Source: Marmoricola sp. Leaf446
GTDB taxonomy: Bacteria > Actinomycetota > Actinomycetes > Propionibacteriales > Nocardioidaceae
Length of the DNA stretch: 64,000 nt
Assembly: GCF_001424755.1 (NCBI RefSeq)
Contig: NZ_LMRF01000001.1
Location: 1,234,021 to 1,298,020 of the forward strand
Reading direction: 5' to 3'
Position 1 is the first letter of the stretch. Each line of letters opens with the position of its first letter. A model generated the notes under the pieces. The model did not search any database, was not told where the DNA came from, and worked only from the letters and a program-made list of their open reading frames with translations. The position numbers and the translations under genes were made by a program. Shown one piece after another: positions 1 through 7,529 of this stretch.

Positions 1-653
1 ACGAGGTGGGGAAGCGCCTCGAGGATGGTGACCTCGGCGCCGAAGGAGCGCCACACGCTGGCGAACTCCACGCCGATCACGCCCCCGCCGAGCACGACCA
101 CCGAGCGCGGCACCTCGGTCAGCCCGAGCGCCTGCTCGGAGGTCAGCACGCGGGTGCCGTCGACCTCGACGCCGGGCAGGGTGCGGGAGAAGGAGCCGGA
201 GGCGAGCACCACGCTCCTCCCGGTGTACGACGCCCCGTCGACCTCGACCGTGCGCGGACCGGTGAGGCGCCCGGTGCCCTGGACGACGGTGATGCCGCGG
301 CTGGACACCAGGCCGGTGAGGCCCTTGTGCAGCCGGGACACGACGCCGTCCTTGTAGGCGTTGACGCCGGCCATGTCGATGCCTTCGAGCGTGGCGCGGA
401 CTCCGAACTGCTCGGACTCCCGCGCGGAGTCGGCGACCTCGGCGGCGTGGAGCAGGGCCTTGGTGGGGATGCAGCCGACGTGCAGGCAGGTGCCGCCGAC
501 CTTGTCCTTCTCGACGAGGGCGACGCTCAGGCCGAGCTGGGCTGCGCGCAGCGCACAGGCGTAGCCGCCCGAGCCAGCCCCGAGCACGACGACGTCGAAC
601 TCACCCGAGCCCTCTGGCACGTCGAACCTCCCCTGTCGCATGTCCGCGTCCAT
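1..653 (-). CDS. lpdA: Dihydrolipoyl dehydrogenase (E3), N-terminal part, cut by window edge
   Basis: This FAD flavoprotein reoxidises the dihydrolipoyl groups of 2-oxoacid dehydrogenase complexes with NAD+. The visible 217 residues hold the FAD-binding GAGSGG motif (about residues 25-30) and the redox-active disulfide motif GGTCLHVGC, with cysteines near 56 and 61. A second dinucleotide motif, VVLGGGVIGVEFASVW, begins the NAD domain. The C-terminal half lies beyond base 1. I chose the ATG at 653 because GAGGTGG sits about 5 nt upstream; an in-frame ATG at 641 is an alternative. A lone lpdA near pepA and gcvT could also serve as the glycine-cleavage L protein, but only partnership with PDH/OGDH is usual in this neighbourhood. 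Confidence 0.93.
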   Translation of the reverse strand, partial: MDADMRQGRFDVPEGSGEFDVVVLGAGSGGYACALRAAQLGLSVALVEKDKVGGTCLHVGCIPTKALLHAAEVADSARESEQFGVRATLEGIDMAGVNAYKDGVVSRLHKGLTGLVSSRGITVVQGTGRLTGPRTVEVDGASYTGRSVVLASGSFSRTLPGVEVDGTRVLTSEQALGLTEVPRSVVVLGGGVIGVEFASVWRSFGAEVTILEALPHL

Positions 654-748
654 CCAACCACCTCGCCCCGACGGCGCGGAGGAGCCCTGGTGACCCGTCG
701 GTAGCCGCCGACCCCGAGTCGCGCCGTCTGCCCGCGCGGTCACCGGCG

Positions 749-769
749 ATGCCGCACACTGTGCGGCAT
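749..769. promoter_or_regulatory. Perfect 10-bp-arm palindrome overlapping a start codon
   Basis: Arms ATGCCGCACA and TGTGCGGCAT flank a single C. The right arm runs into the ATG at 768-770 of the downstream gene. CACACT at 755-760, 7 nt before that ATG, is in the position of a leaderless -10 box, so a protein bound here would cover promoter, transcription start and start codon. An mRNA hairpin is the alternative reading. Confidence 0.5.
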
Positions 770-1148
770 GAGGTTGCGCGACCGCTTCCGACGTGGCCGG
801 CGCCGGGTCTCCGGTGACGGTCCCGTGGTGCGTGCCTCCGACGCCGCCGACGAGCAGCACCTGCGCGAGTTCATCGCGGCCCGCCGTGGCGTCGAGGGCT
901 TCGTCGAGCCGCGGACGACGGTCACCGACGTGACCCTGCTCCTCGTGGCCCACGACGGGGAGTGGACCCGGCGACGGGTGCCGAGCGTGCGCTGGGCGCA
1001 CGACTTCTGCAACCGCCACGGCGTCCCGTCGTACGACGCGGGGCTGGTCGGCATCCCGCAGCGGATGCGGGAGTGGAACCACCGGCAGTCGCAGGCCCGC
1101 AAGGACCTGCTGCGGCGCAGCGTCCAGGACGACGACGCCGGTCGCTGA
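768..1148 (+). CDS. Conserved hypothetical basic protein, 126 aa
   Basis: I do not recognise a named family. The protein starts with a very basic segment (about residues 1-13, mostly R). It then has a compact alpha/beta-looking domain with a VTDVTLLLVAHDGEWTRRRV stretch and a conserved-looking WAHDFCNRHGVPSYDAGLVG segment, and ends in a charged helix. There is no signal peptide and no membrane segment. It is divergent from lpdA and convergent with pepA; its TGA and the pepA stop lie in one palindrome. The start at 768 sits inside the 749-769 palindrome. A nucleic-acid-associated or small cytosolic role is possible but unproven. Confidence 0.6.
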   Translation: MRLRDRFRRGRRRVSGDGPVVRASDAADEQHLREFIAARRGVEGFVEPRTTVTDVTLLLVAHDGEWTRRRVPSVRWAHDFCNRHGVPSYDAGLVGIPQRMREWNHRQSQARKDLLRRSVQDDDAGR

Positions 1149-1158
1149 GCCGGCTCAG
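1145..1158. terminator. Palindrome spanning both stop codons of a convergent pair
   Basis: CTGAGCCGGCTCAG is a perfect 14-nt palindrome. Its left half contains the TGA of the rightward gene (1146-1148) and its right half the complement of the pepA TGA (1155-1157). It could act as a very short bidirectional terminator. There is no U-tract on either side. Confidence 0.4.
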
Positions 1159-2681
1159 TCGGTCGACGGCTCCGCGGGCACGAGTCCGGCGGCGTACTCC
1201 ACCAGCGTGGTGACGGCGTAGCCGGTCGCCCCCGTCGGCACGTGTCCCGAGGCGCCGCCGCCGTTCCAGGCCGGCCCGGCGATGTCGAGGTGCGCCCACG
1301 GGACGTCGCCGGTGAAGCGCTCCAGGAACGCCGCGGCGTACAGCGTGCCGCCCCAGCGCACCCAGTTGGCCTGCAGCACGTCGGCGATCTCGGTGTCGAC
1401 GACCGCCTTGCGCGACTCCTCGGGGATCGGGAGCCGCCACAGCTTCTCGCCGCTGCGGCCGGCCGCCTCGGTGAGGGCCGCGGTGGTGGCGTCGTCGCCC
1501 ATCAGGCCCGCGACCTTCTCGCCGAGCGCGACGACGCACCCGCCGGTCAGGGTGGCGACGTCGAGCAGCACGTCGGGCGACTGCTCGACCGCCAGCGCCA
1601 GCGCGTCGGCCATCACCAGCCGGCCCTCGGCGTCGGTGTTGGTGACCTCGACGGTCTGGCCGTCGCGCATCGTCAGCACGTCGCCGGGGCGCATCGCGCC
1701 GCCGCCGGGCATGTTCTCGGCCATCGGGGCGTACGCCGTGACCGCGACGGGCAGCCCGAGGGCGCCGATCGCCAGCGTCGCGGCGATCACGGCCGCCGCC
1801 CCGCCCATGTCGTTCTTCATCGTCGCCATGCCGGCGCCGGACTTGATGGTGAGGCCGCCGGAGTCGTAGGTGATGCCCTTGCCGACCAGGGCCACGTGGG
1901 AGGTCGCGCCGGGCGGTGCCCAGGTCAGCCGCACCAGCCGCGGCGGCCGGTGGGAGCCCTGGCCGACGCCCAGGATGCCGCCGCAGCCCAGCTCGGCGAG
2001 CTCGTCGGGGCCGAGCACCTCGACCTCGACCCGGGGGCCCTTGCCCCGGCGGCCCTCGACCAGCTCGACGACACGATCGGCGAACGTCTCGGGGTAGAGG
2101 TCGTTGGGCGGGGTGTTGACCCAGTCGCGGGCCTGGTCGACGTGCTCGGCGACGGTGCGGGCCCGCTCGAGGGCCGCGACGGCGTCCTCGTCGCGGGCGA
2201 CCGGGCTCAGCAGCAGCACGTCGGAGACCGCGGTCGGCTCCGACCCGGACTTGTAGGTGGTGAAGGAGTAGAGGCCGGAGATGAATCCCTCCGCGACCGC
2301 CGCGACCAGCGTCGGGTCGTCGGCCGGCAGCGCGAGCGCGACGGAGGCGGCGTTGCCCAGCGAGCGGGCGGCGGTCCCCGCGGCCCGGCGTACGACGTGG
2401 GCGTCGACGGCGTCCTCGGCTCCCAGGCCCACCAGCAGCAGCTGGCCGGCGCGGACGCCGTCGGGGCTCGGCACCCGCAGCGTCTCGCCGGGCTCGCCGC
2501 GGAAGGTCATCGAGCTGAGCAGCGGCTTGAAGCGACGGCCGTACGCCGCGGCGACGTCCTCGCCGCCCGACGCGACCCTGACGTCACCCCCGGCGGAGCG
2601 CACCGCTCCGACGACGACCACGTCGGTCCGGGTCTTGGCGGGGCTTCCCTTGCGCAGCGTGTACGTCGTCACCCTGGGCAT
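1155..2681 (-). CDS. pepA: Leucyl aminopeptidase (M17 family)
   Basis: Cytosolic two-metal aminopeptidase that releases N-terminal residues from peptides in protein turnover. At 508 aa it is full length: an N-terminal macro-like domain, then the catalytic domain with GKGITYDSGGLTIK (metal and catalytic Lys) and the M17 signature NTDAEGRLVMADAL. The MATMKNDMGG segment carries further metal ligands. The ATG at 2681 gives the expected N-terminus. The gene is divergent from gcvT, with only 47 bp between the two start codons. In some bacteria PepA also binds DNA; nothing here bears on that. The pepA-gcvT neighbourhood is conserved in Actinobacteria (recalled: Rv2213/Rv2211c in M. tuberculosis). 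Confidence 0.95.
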   Translation of the reverse strand: MPRVTTYTLRKGSPAKTRTDVVVVGAVRSAGGDVRVASGGEDVAAAYGRRFKPLLSSMTFRGEPGETLRVPSPDGVRAGQLLLVGLGAEDAVDAHVVRRAAGTAARSLGNAASVALALPADDPTLVAAVAEGFISGLYSFTTYKSGSEPTAVSDVLLLSPVARDEDAVAALERARTVAEHVDQARDWVNTPPNDLYPETFADRVVELVEGRRGKGPRVEVEVLGPDELAELGCGGILGVGQGSHRPPRLVRLTWAPPGATSHVALVGKGITYDSGGLTIKSGAGMATMKNDMGGAAAVIAATLAIGALGLPVAVTAYAPMAENMPGGGAMRPGDVLTMRDGQTVEVTNTDAEGRLVMADALALAVEQSPDVLLDVATLTGGCVVALGEKVAGLMGDDATTAALTEAAGRSGEKLWRLPIPEESRKAVVDTEIADVLQANWVRWGGTLYAAAFLERFTGDVPWAHLDIAGPAWNGGGASGHVPTGATGYAVTTLVEYAAGLVPAEPSTD

Positions 2682-2714
2682 CGTAGGGGCAGCCGGTGAG
2701 CCACTCGCGCTGCG

Positions 2715-2720
2715 GTAACT
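2715..2720 (+). promoter_or_regulatory. Candidate leaderless -10 box of gcvT
   Basis: TAACTT lies 8 nt before the gcvT ATG with no Shine-Dalgarno sequence between, which fits a leaderless transcript starting at or next to the ATG. Confidence 0.4.
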
Positions 2721-2728
2721 TGCCGACC

Positions 2729-3853
2729 ATGCCCGCCTCGCCGTCCGCCTCGCTCCAGCACTCGCCCCTGCACGAGCGCCACGTCGCCCTCGGCGCCAAG
2801 CTGGCCGAGTTCGGCGGGTGGGAGATGCCCCTGGAGTACACCGGCGTCCTCAAGGAGCACGCGGCCGTGCGCGAGGCCGTCGGCGTCTTCGACGTCAGCC
2901 ACCTCGGCAAGATCGACGTGCGCGGCCCCGGTGCGCTGGAGCTGCTCAACCGCTGCCTGACCAACGACCTGCGCCGGATCGGGCCCGGCCAGGCGCAGTA
3001 CACCCTGGTCTGCGACGACGCGACCGGTGGCGTGGTCGACGACCTGATCGCCTACGTCCACGACGACGACCACGTGCTGCTGGTGCCCAACGCCGCCAAC
3101 ACCGCCGAGATCCTGCGCCGCCTCCGGGCGGCCGCCCCGGCCGGAGTCGAGGTCACCGACCAGCACACGACCCACGCGGTGCTGGCCGTGCAGGGTCCGC
3201 TCGCGGACCAGGTGCTCGAGGCCGTGGGCCTGCCGACCGGCCACGACTACATGTCCTTCCGCGTCGCTCGCCTCGACGGGGTCGAGGGTGCCGAGGTGGT
3301 GGTCTGCCGCACGGGCTACACCGGCGAGCGCGGCTACGAGCTCGTCGCGCCGGCCGAGGTCGCCCCGGCCCTGTGGGACGCCCTGCTAGCCGCGGGAGGA
3401 CCGGTCGGGCTGGTGCCCTGCGGGCTCGGCGCCCGCGACACGCTGCGCACCGAGATGGGCTACCCGCTCCACGGCCAGGACATCTCCCTCGACGTCACCC
3501 CGGTGCAGGCCCGGCTCGGCTGGGCCGTGGGCTGGGACAAGCCGGAGTTCTGGGGTCGCGAGGTGCTCACCGAGCAGCGTGCGGCCAGGCCCCGGGTCGT
3601 GCTCCGCGGCCTCGTGGCCACCGGGCGCGGCATCGCCCGCCCCGGCATGAGCGTCAAGATCACCCGCGACCTGCCCGTCGGGCACGTCACCTCGGGCACC
3701 TTCAGCCCGACGCTGCGCAAGGGCATTGCCCTGGCCCTGGTCAACGCGCAGGTCCAGCTGGGCGCGGAGGTCCTGGTCGACGTCCGCGGCCGCGGCGAGG
3801 TCTTCGTCGTCACCAAGCCGCCGTTCGTCGAGGCCGGCGTACGCAGCTCCTAG
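2729..3853 (+). CDS. gcvT: Glycine cleavage system T protein (aminomethyltransferase)
   Basis: T protein takes the aminomethyl group from the lipoyl H protein to tetrahydrofolate, releasing ammonia and giving 5,10-methylene-THF. The 374-aa product has the usual length and family landmarks: [24 protein letters not shown] at the start, [10 protein letters not shown], the [12 protein letters not shown] folate-domain motif near residue 200 and a C-terminal barrel domain with GHVTSG and a [12 protein letters not shown] stretch. I start at the ATG at 2729 rather than an in-frame start 33 nt upstream, because the family N-terminus begins here and TAACTT is placed for leaderless transcription. P and H protein genes are not in the window. 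Confidence 0.95.
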   Translation: MPASPSASLQHSPLHERHVALGAKLAEFGGWEMPLEYTGVLKEHAAVREAVGVFDVSHLGKIDVRGPGALELLNRCLTNDLRRIGPGQAQYTLVCDDATGGVVDDLIAYVHDDDHVLLVPNAANTAEILRRLRAAAPAGVEVTDQHTTHAVLAVQGPLADQVLEAVGLPTGHDYMSFRVARLDGVEGAEVVVCRTGYTGERGYELVAPAEVAPALWDALLAAGGPVGLVPCGLGARDTLRTEMGYPLHGQDISLDVTPVQARLGWAVGWDKPEFWGREVLTEQRAARPRVVLRGLVATGRGIARPGMSVKITRDLPVGHVTSGTFSPTLRKGIALALVNAQVQLGAEVLVDVRGRGEVFVVTKPPFVEAGVRSS

Positions 3854-3890
3854 AGGCACCCGGACCACCCCACCCCCCGAGAGGCACGAC

Positions 3891-4139
3891 ATGAGCGAGA
3901 CCCACGAGAACGCCTTCGCCTCCACCGCGAGCGCCGACACCGTCCCGTGGTGGTGGCAGCTGCTCGACGCCGACGGCCGGGTGGTGACGGGCGAGCGGCG
4001 CGAGTTCCCGACGCGCAGCGACGCCGAGAGCTGGGTGGGCGAGGCCTACCCCGACCTCGCCGAGGACGGGGTCGCCTCGGTGACCCTCTTCGAGGGCGAC
4101 CGCGAGGTCTACGGCCCGATGTCGCTCGCTGCGGAGTGA
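3891..4139 (+). CDS. Conserved hypothetical protein, 82 aa
   Basis: A small acidic cytosolic protein with a striking WWWQLLDADGRVV motif near residue 20 and a C-terminal AEDGVASVTLFEGDREVYGPMSL. The pattern looks like a small beta-sheet fold built around Trp residues, but I assign no family. It lies 37 bp downstream of gcvT on the same strand with its own ribosome site (GAGAGG before the ATG), so it is probably co-transcribed with gcvT. It is convergent with the DUF3043 gene. Confidence 0.65.
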   Translation: MSETHENAFASTASADTVPWWWQLLDADGRVVTGERREFPTRSDAESWVGEAYPDLAEDGVASVTLFEGDREVYGPMSLAAE

Positions 4140-4159
4140 CGCAGCGGTAGGGCGAGCGG

Positions 4160-4759
4160 CTACTTCGGCCGGCCGCCGATGCGCACCTGGGGCTTGGGGG
4201 AGCGCAGCGGACGCACCTGCAGCGCGCGCAGCACGGCGTAGAACACGGTGCCGCGCTGGCTCTCCTCGGGGAAGCGCTCGCGCAGCGCCCGCTTGAGGCG
4301 GAAGACCAGCCACAGGGTGTCGATGAGGACCACGAGGATCGTGGTCGTCCACAGCGCGCCGCCGAAGCGGACCAGCGCCGCGTTGCCCGAGGCCTGCAGC
4401 ACGAAGGTCAGCAGCAGCAGCGGGAGCAGGAACTCCGCGATCGAGACCCGGGCGTCGACGAAGTCGCGGACGAACCGCTTGACCGGGCCCTTGTCGCGGC
4501 TCATCAGGTAGCGCTCGTCGCCGTTCTTCATGCCCTCGCGCATCCGGCGGCTCTCCGCGGCGCGCTTGTCCCGGGCCTGGCGACGGGCCTCCTTACTGTC
4601 CGTCACCGCGCGGGCCCGCGCCTTGGCGGCTGCCTCGGCCTCGCGCCGCGTCGGCGTCGGGCGTCCCTTGCCGGAGCCGGTGGTGGTGCCGGAGGGGGAG
4701 GCGGCAGAGGAGGCGGTGGGCTGGGTGGCGGGCTCGTCGGCCTTGCTGCGGCGGAACAC
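4160..4759 (-). CDS. DUF3043 family membrane protein
   Basis: Integral membrane protein of 199 aa in the actinobacterial DUF3043 family; function unknown. Residues 1-100 are charged: a basic/Ser-Thr-rich tail, then an Arg/Lys-rich helix (AKARARAVTDSKEARRQARDKR) and the family motif RYLMSRDKGPVKRFVRDFVDAR. Two membrane segments follow (about 108-125 and 135-155), and the C-terminus is basic. The start is a GTG at 4759 preceded by GAGGGGAT. The family is restricted to Actinobacteria as far as I recall, which supports the taxonomic call. Confidence 0.8.
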   Translation of the reverse strand: MFRRSKADEPATQPTASSAASPSGTTTGSGKGRPTPTRREAEAAAKARARAVTDSKEARRQARDKRAAESRRMREGMKNGDERYLMSRDKGPVKRFVRDFVDARVSIAEFLLPLLLLTFVLQASGNAALVRFGGALWTTTILVVLIDTLWLVFRLKRALRERFPEESQRGTVFYAVLRALQVRPLRSPKPQVRIGGRPK

Positions 4760-4866
4760 GGGGCGATCCCCTCGGAAGGTGGCGGTGGGCGGTCAGCGTA
4801 CCCGTCGGCCCGTGTCCCTCGGCCGTGGCTCTGCGCGGGACCCTCGTCCTCGGTGGTGGGGGCCGG

Positions 4867-4872
4867 TACCGT
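4867..4872 (+). promoter_or_regulatory. Candidate leaderless -10 box of pspA
   Basis: TACCGT lies 6 nt before the pspA ATG with no Shine-Dalgarno sequence in between. Confidence 0.4.
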
Positions 4873-4878
4873 TGCTCC

Positions 4879-5679
4879 ATGAGCCTCATGAAGCGGATCA
4901 GCACGGTCTTCCGGGCCAAGGCCAACAGCGCCCTGGACAAGGCGGAGGACCCGCGCGAGACCCTCGACTACAGCTACCAGCGCCAGCTCGAGATGCTCAC
5001 GAAGGTACGCCGCGGCGTGGCCGACGTCGCCACGAGCCGCAAGCGCGTGGAGCTGCAGATGAACCAGCTGCAGAACCAGAGCGACAAGCTCACCTCCCAG
5101 GCGCAGAAGGCCCTCGACATGGGCCGTGAGGACCTCGCCCGCGAGGCGCTCACCCGCAAGTCGGCCCTCACCGGGCAGCTCAACGACCTGCAGGCACAGC
5201 ACGCCCAGCTCCAGGGCGAGGAGGAGAAGCTGACGCTCGCCTCGCAGCGCCTGCAGGCCAAGGTCGAGTCCTTCCGGACCCGCAAGGAGACCATCAAGGC
5301 CACCTACACCGCCGCCGAGGCCCAGACCCGGATCGGCGAGGCCTTCTCCGGCATCTCCGAGGAGATGGGCGACGTCGGCATGGCGATCCAGCGGGCCGAG
5401 GACAAGACGCTGCAGATGCAGGCCCGGGCCGGTGCCGTGGACGAGCTCATCGCCTCCGGTGCGCTCGACGACGCCAGCTCCATCAACCGAGGCGACGACA
5501 TCTCGCGCGAGCTCGAGGCCATGAGCAGCCAGTCCGACGTCGAGTCCGAGCTCGCCGCGCTCAAGGGCGGCAGCAGCAGCGCCCCGACGCCCCAGCTCGA
5601 CGCGCCCGACGCCGCGCCCGCCCCCGGGGCCCAGGCCCAGGGCCAGGCGGCGCCCCGGACCGAGGGGGAGCAGCGGTGA
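4879..5679 (+). CDS. pspA: PspA/IM30 (ESCRT-III-like) phage shock protein
   Basis: Peripheral membrane protein that coats and stabilises the cytoplasmic membrane under stress. The 266-aa product begins MSLMKRISTVFRAKANSALDKAEDP, the amphipathic membrane-binding helix and IM30 start. It continues as long coiled coils to about residue 215 and ends in a low-complexity Ala/Pro/Gln tail (about 230-266). I use the ATG at 4879, which matches family N-termini and has TACCGT 6 nt upstream. It overlaps pspAA by 4 nt (GTGA). The neighbours pspAA, htpX and pspAB form the PspA-HtpX envelope-stress association known in Actinobacteria. Confidence 0.93.
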   Translation: MSLMKRISTVFRAKANSALDKAEDPRETLDYSYQRQLEMLTKVRRGVADVATSRKRVELQMNQLQNQSDKLTSQAQKALDMGREDLAREALTRKSALTGQLNDLQAQHAQLQGEEEKLTLASQRLQAKVESFRTRKETIKATYTAAEAQTRIGEAFSGISEEMGDVGMAIQRAEDKTLQMQARAGAVDELIASGALDDASSINRGDDISRELEAMSSQSDVESELAALKGGSSSAPTPQLDAPDAAPAPGAQAQGQAAPRTEGEQR

Positions 5680-5954
5680 TCGTCCGCATCCTCACCGAGG
5701 GCCAGCTCGAGGTCGCCGACGACCGCGTCGAGGCGCTCAACGCCCTCGACGCCGCCGTCGAGCAGGCCGTGGAGGCCGGTGACCACGAGGCCTTCGCCGA
5801 CGCCCTTGCGGCCCTCCTCGAGGGCGTGCGCTCTTCCGGCAGCCCGCTGCCGGCCGACGTGCTGCACGACTCCGACCTGATCCTCCCGCCCGCGGACGCG
5901 ACGTTGGAGGAGGTCCGCGAGATGCTGGGTGACGAGGGCCTCATCCCGGGGTGA
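5676..5954 (+). CDS. pspAA: PspA-associated protein PspAA
   Basis: Small acidic cytosolic partner of PspA, 92 aa, with the family start MIVRILTEGQLEVADDRVEALNALD and a helical remainder; a C-terminal ATLEEVREMLGDEGLIPG closes the domain. The GTG start overlaps the pspA stop (GTGA), so translation is probably coupled and the two products made in similar amounts. Known family members co-occur with pspA; the biochemical role is not settled. No membrane segment or catalytic motif is visible. Confidence 0.85.
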   Translation: MIVRILTEGQLEVADDRVEALNALDAAVEQAVEAGDHEAFADALAALLEGVRSSGSPLPADVLHDSDLILPPADATLEEVREMLGDEGLIPG

Positions 5955-5992
5955 GCGGGAACGACGCATGACCGTCCGCGCGTTCACCTGAC

Positions 5993-6913
5993 ATGGCCCG
6001 CACCCGCTTCGTCAACGACTCCGGACTGACCGTCCGGATGACCGCCGTCATGTTCATCCTCGGCGCGCTGTTCGTCGCCCTGGTCGTCGGACTGATGTAC
6101 GCCGTCGGCGGGGGCCTGGCCATCGTGATCGGCCTCGCGGGCATCGGCATCGCGTTCTTCCAGTGGTGGCGCTCGGACACCGTGGCGCTGCGCGCGATGG
6201 GGGCCCGGATCGTCACCCCCGAGCAGGCGCCCGAGCTGCACGGCATGATCGACCGGCTCTGCGCCATGGCCGACATGCCCAAGCCCCGCGTCGCCATCGC
6301 CGACACCCACATCCCCAACGCGTTCGCCACCGGCCGCTCCCCGGAGCGCTCCGCGGTCTGCGTCACGACCGGCATCCTGCAGCTGCTCACCGTCGAGGAG
6401 CTCGAGGGCGTCCTGGCCCACGAGCTCTCCCACGTCGCCCACCGCGACGTGCTGGTGATGACCGTGGCCTCCTCGGCCGGCATCGTCGCCGGCATGGTGA
6501 CCCAGGGCGCCCAGTTCGGCGGCTTCGGCCTGGCACGCTCGCGCGGCAACAACGACAACGGGGGCGGCGCCGCCGCCCTGGTGCTGGCCCTGGTCGTCTC
6601 CCTGGTCGTGTACGCCGTCAGCTTCGTGGCGCTGCGGCTGCTCTCCCGCTACCGCGAGCTGTGCGCCGACCGGTCGGGTGCCTACCTGACCCAGAAGCCC
6701 AACGCACTGGCCTCGGCGCTGACCAAGATCAGCGGCCAGATGAACGCCGTGCCCGAGCGCGACCTGCGCGCCGCCCAGTCGATGAACGCCTTCTTCATTA
6801 CCCCCGCCGTGCGCGGCGTCTCGATGAGCACCCTGACCGCGACCCACCCGCCGCTCGAGCAGCGCCTCGACCAGCTCGCGAAGATCGCCACCACGCTCGG
6901 CAAGACGTACTGA
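5993..6913 (+). CDS. htpX: Membrane zinc metalloprotease HtpX (M48)
   Basis: Membrane-embedded endopeptidase for quality control of misfolded membrane proteins. The 306-aa product has two N-terminal membrane segments (about 17-35 and 40-58) and the zinc motif HELSH at residues 143-147, with the third ligand Glu222 in RYRELCADRSG. Two further hydrophobic stretches (about 160-175 and 195-215) flank a Gly/Asn-rich loop. It starts 38 bp after pspAA and ends 2 bp before pspAB, so it sits inside a Psp operon, which links PspA membrane repair to proteolysis. No strong ribosome site is seen before the ATG. Confidence 0.93.
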   Translation: MARTRFVNDSGLTVRMTAVMFILGALFVALVVGLMYAVGGGLAIVIGLAGIGIAFFQWWRSDTVALRAMGARIVTPEQAPELHGMIDRLCAMADMPKPRVAIADTHIPNAFATGRSPERSAVCVTTGILQLLTVEELEGVLAHELSHVAHRDVLVMTVASSAGIVAGMVTQGAQFGGFGLARSRGNNDNGGGAAALVLALVVSLVVYAVSFVALRLLSRYRELCADRSGAYLTQKPNALASALTKISGQMNAVPERDLRAAQSMNAFFITPAVRGVSMSTLTATHPPLEQRLDQLAKIATTLGKTY

Positions 6914-6915
6914 CC

Positions 6916-7482
6916 GTGGGCTTCTGGGACGCCCTCCGCGGCCGCACCACGCCCCGGGCGGCCACGCTGGACGCCCTCTTCGCCCTGCCGTCGGCCGCAC
7001 TGACGCTGGAGGCCGGGCTCGGGCTGCGCCCGACCGGCGCCGGCTCGGTGTGCTTCCGGGCCGCCGAGGGGGCGGCCTCGGTGCGCAGCCAGACCGAGGC
7101 GGCCGAGCTGGTCGGCCACGACGGCGGCCCGCCGACCGAGTCCACCGTCGACGACTACGGCTACACCTGGCTGACGGTGCGCACCGACCCGCCCGACCCG
7201 TCGACGCTGGTGACCGACCTGCACGCCGTCAACTCCGCGCTCGAGGCGCAGGGGTTCTCCTCGAGCCTGCTGTGCTCGGTCATCGCCTTCGTCGACGACC
7301 AGGGGGCGCGGGCCTACCTCGTCTACCTCTACAAGCAGGGCACCTTCTACCCGTTCGTGCCCTCGGGTCCCTCGACGCGGGACGCGCTGCGCGAGCGCCA
7401 GCTGCGCGACGAGGTGGCCTCCGACCTGCCGTTCGAGCCCGACCCGGGCCGGTGGATGCCGATCTGGGGACTCCCCGTCTAG
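6916..7482 (+). CDS. pspAB: PspA-associated protein PspAB
   Basis: Cytosolic 188-aa protein of the PspAB family, whose members are found with pspA and htpX. The diagnostic start (GFWDALRGRT, then LDALFALPSAALTLEAGLG) and the GAGSVCFRAAEGAA segment are clear, and it ends FEPDPGRWMPIWGLPV. The GTG at 6916 begins 2 nt after the htpX stop, so it is co-transcribed and probably coupled. Function is unknown; the context indicates the envelope stress response. It has no transmembrane segment. Confidence 0.83.
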   Translation: MGFWDALRGRTTPRAATLDALFALPSAALTLEAGLGLRPTGAGSVCFRAAEGAASVRSQTEAAELVGHDGGPPTESTVDDYGYTWLTVRTDPPDPSTLVTDLHAVNSALEAQGFSSSLLCSVIAFVDDQGARAYLVYLYKQGTFYPFVPSGPSTRDALRERQLRDEVASDLPFEPDPGRWMPIWGLPV

Positions 7483-7516
7483 CGCCGAAATCGAGCCCAC
7501 CCCGCGACGAAGCGCC

Positions 7517-7522
7517 TAGAAT
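7517..7522 (+). promoter_or_regulatory. Candidate leaderless -10 box of the first GAF kinase
   Basis: TAGAAT is followed after 7 nt by the ATG at 7530; no ribosome site is present. Confidence 0.45.
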
Positions 7523-7529
7523 GCCCGAT

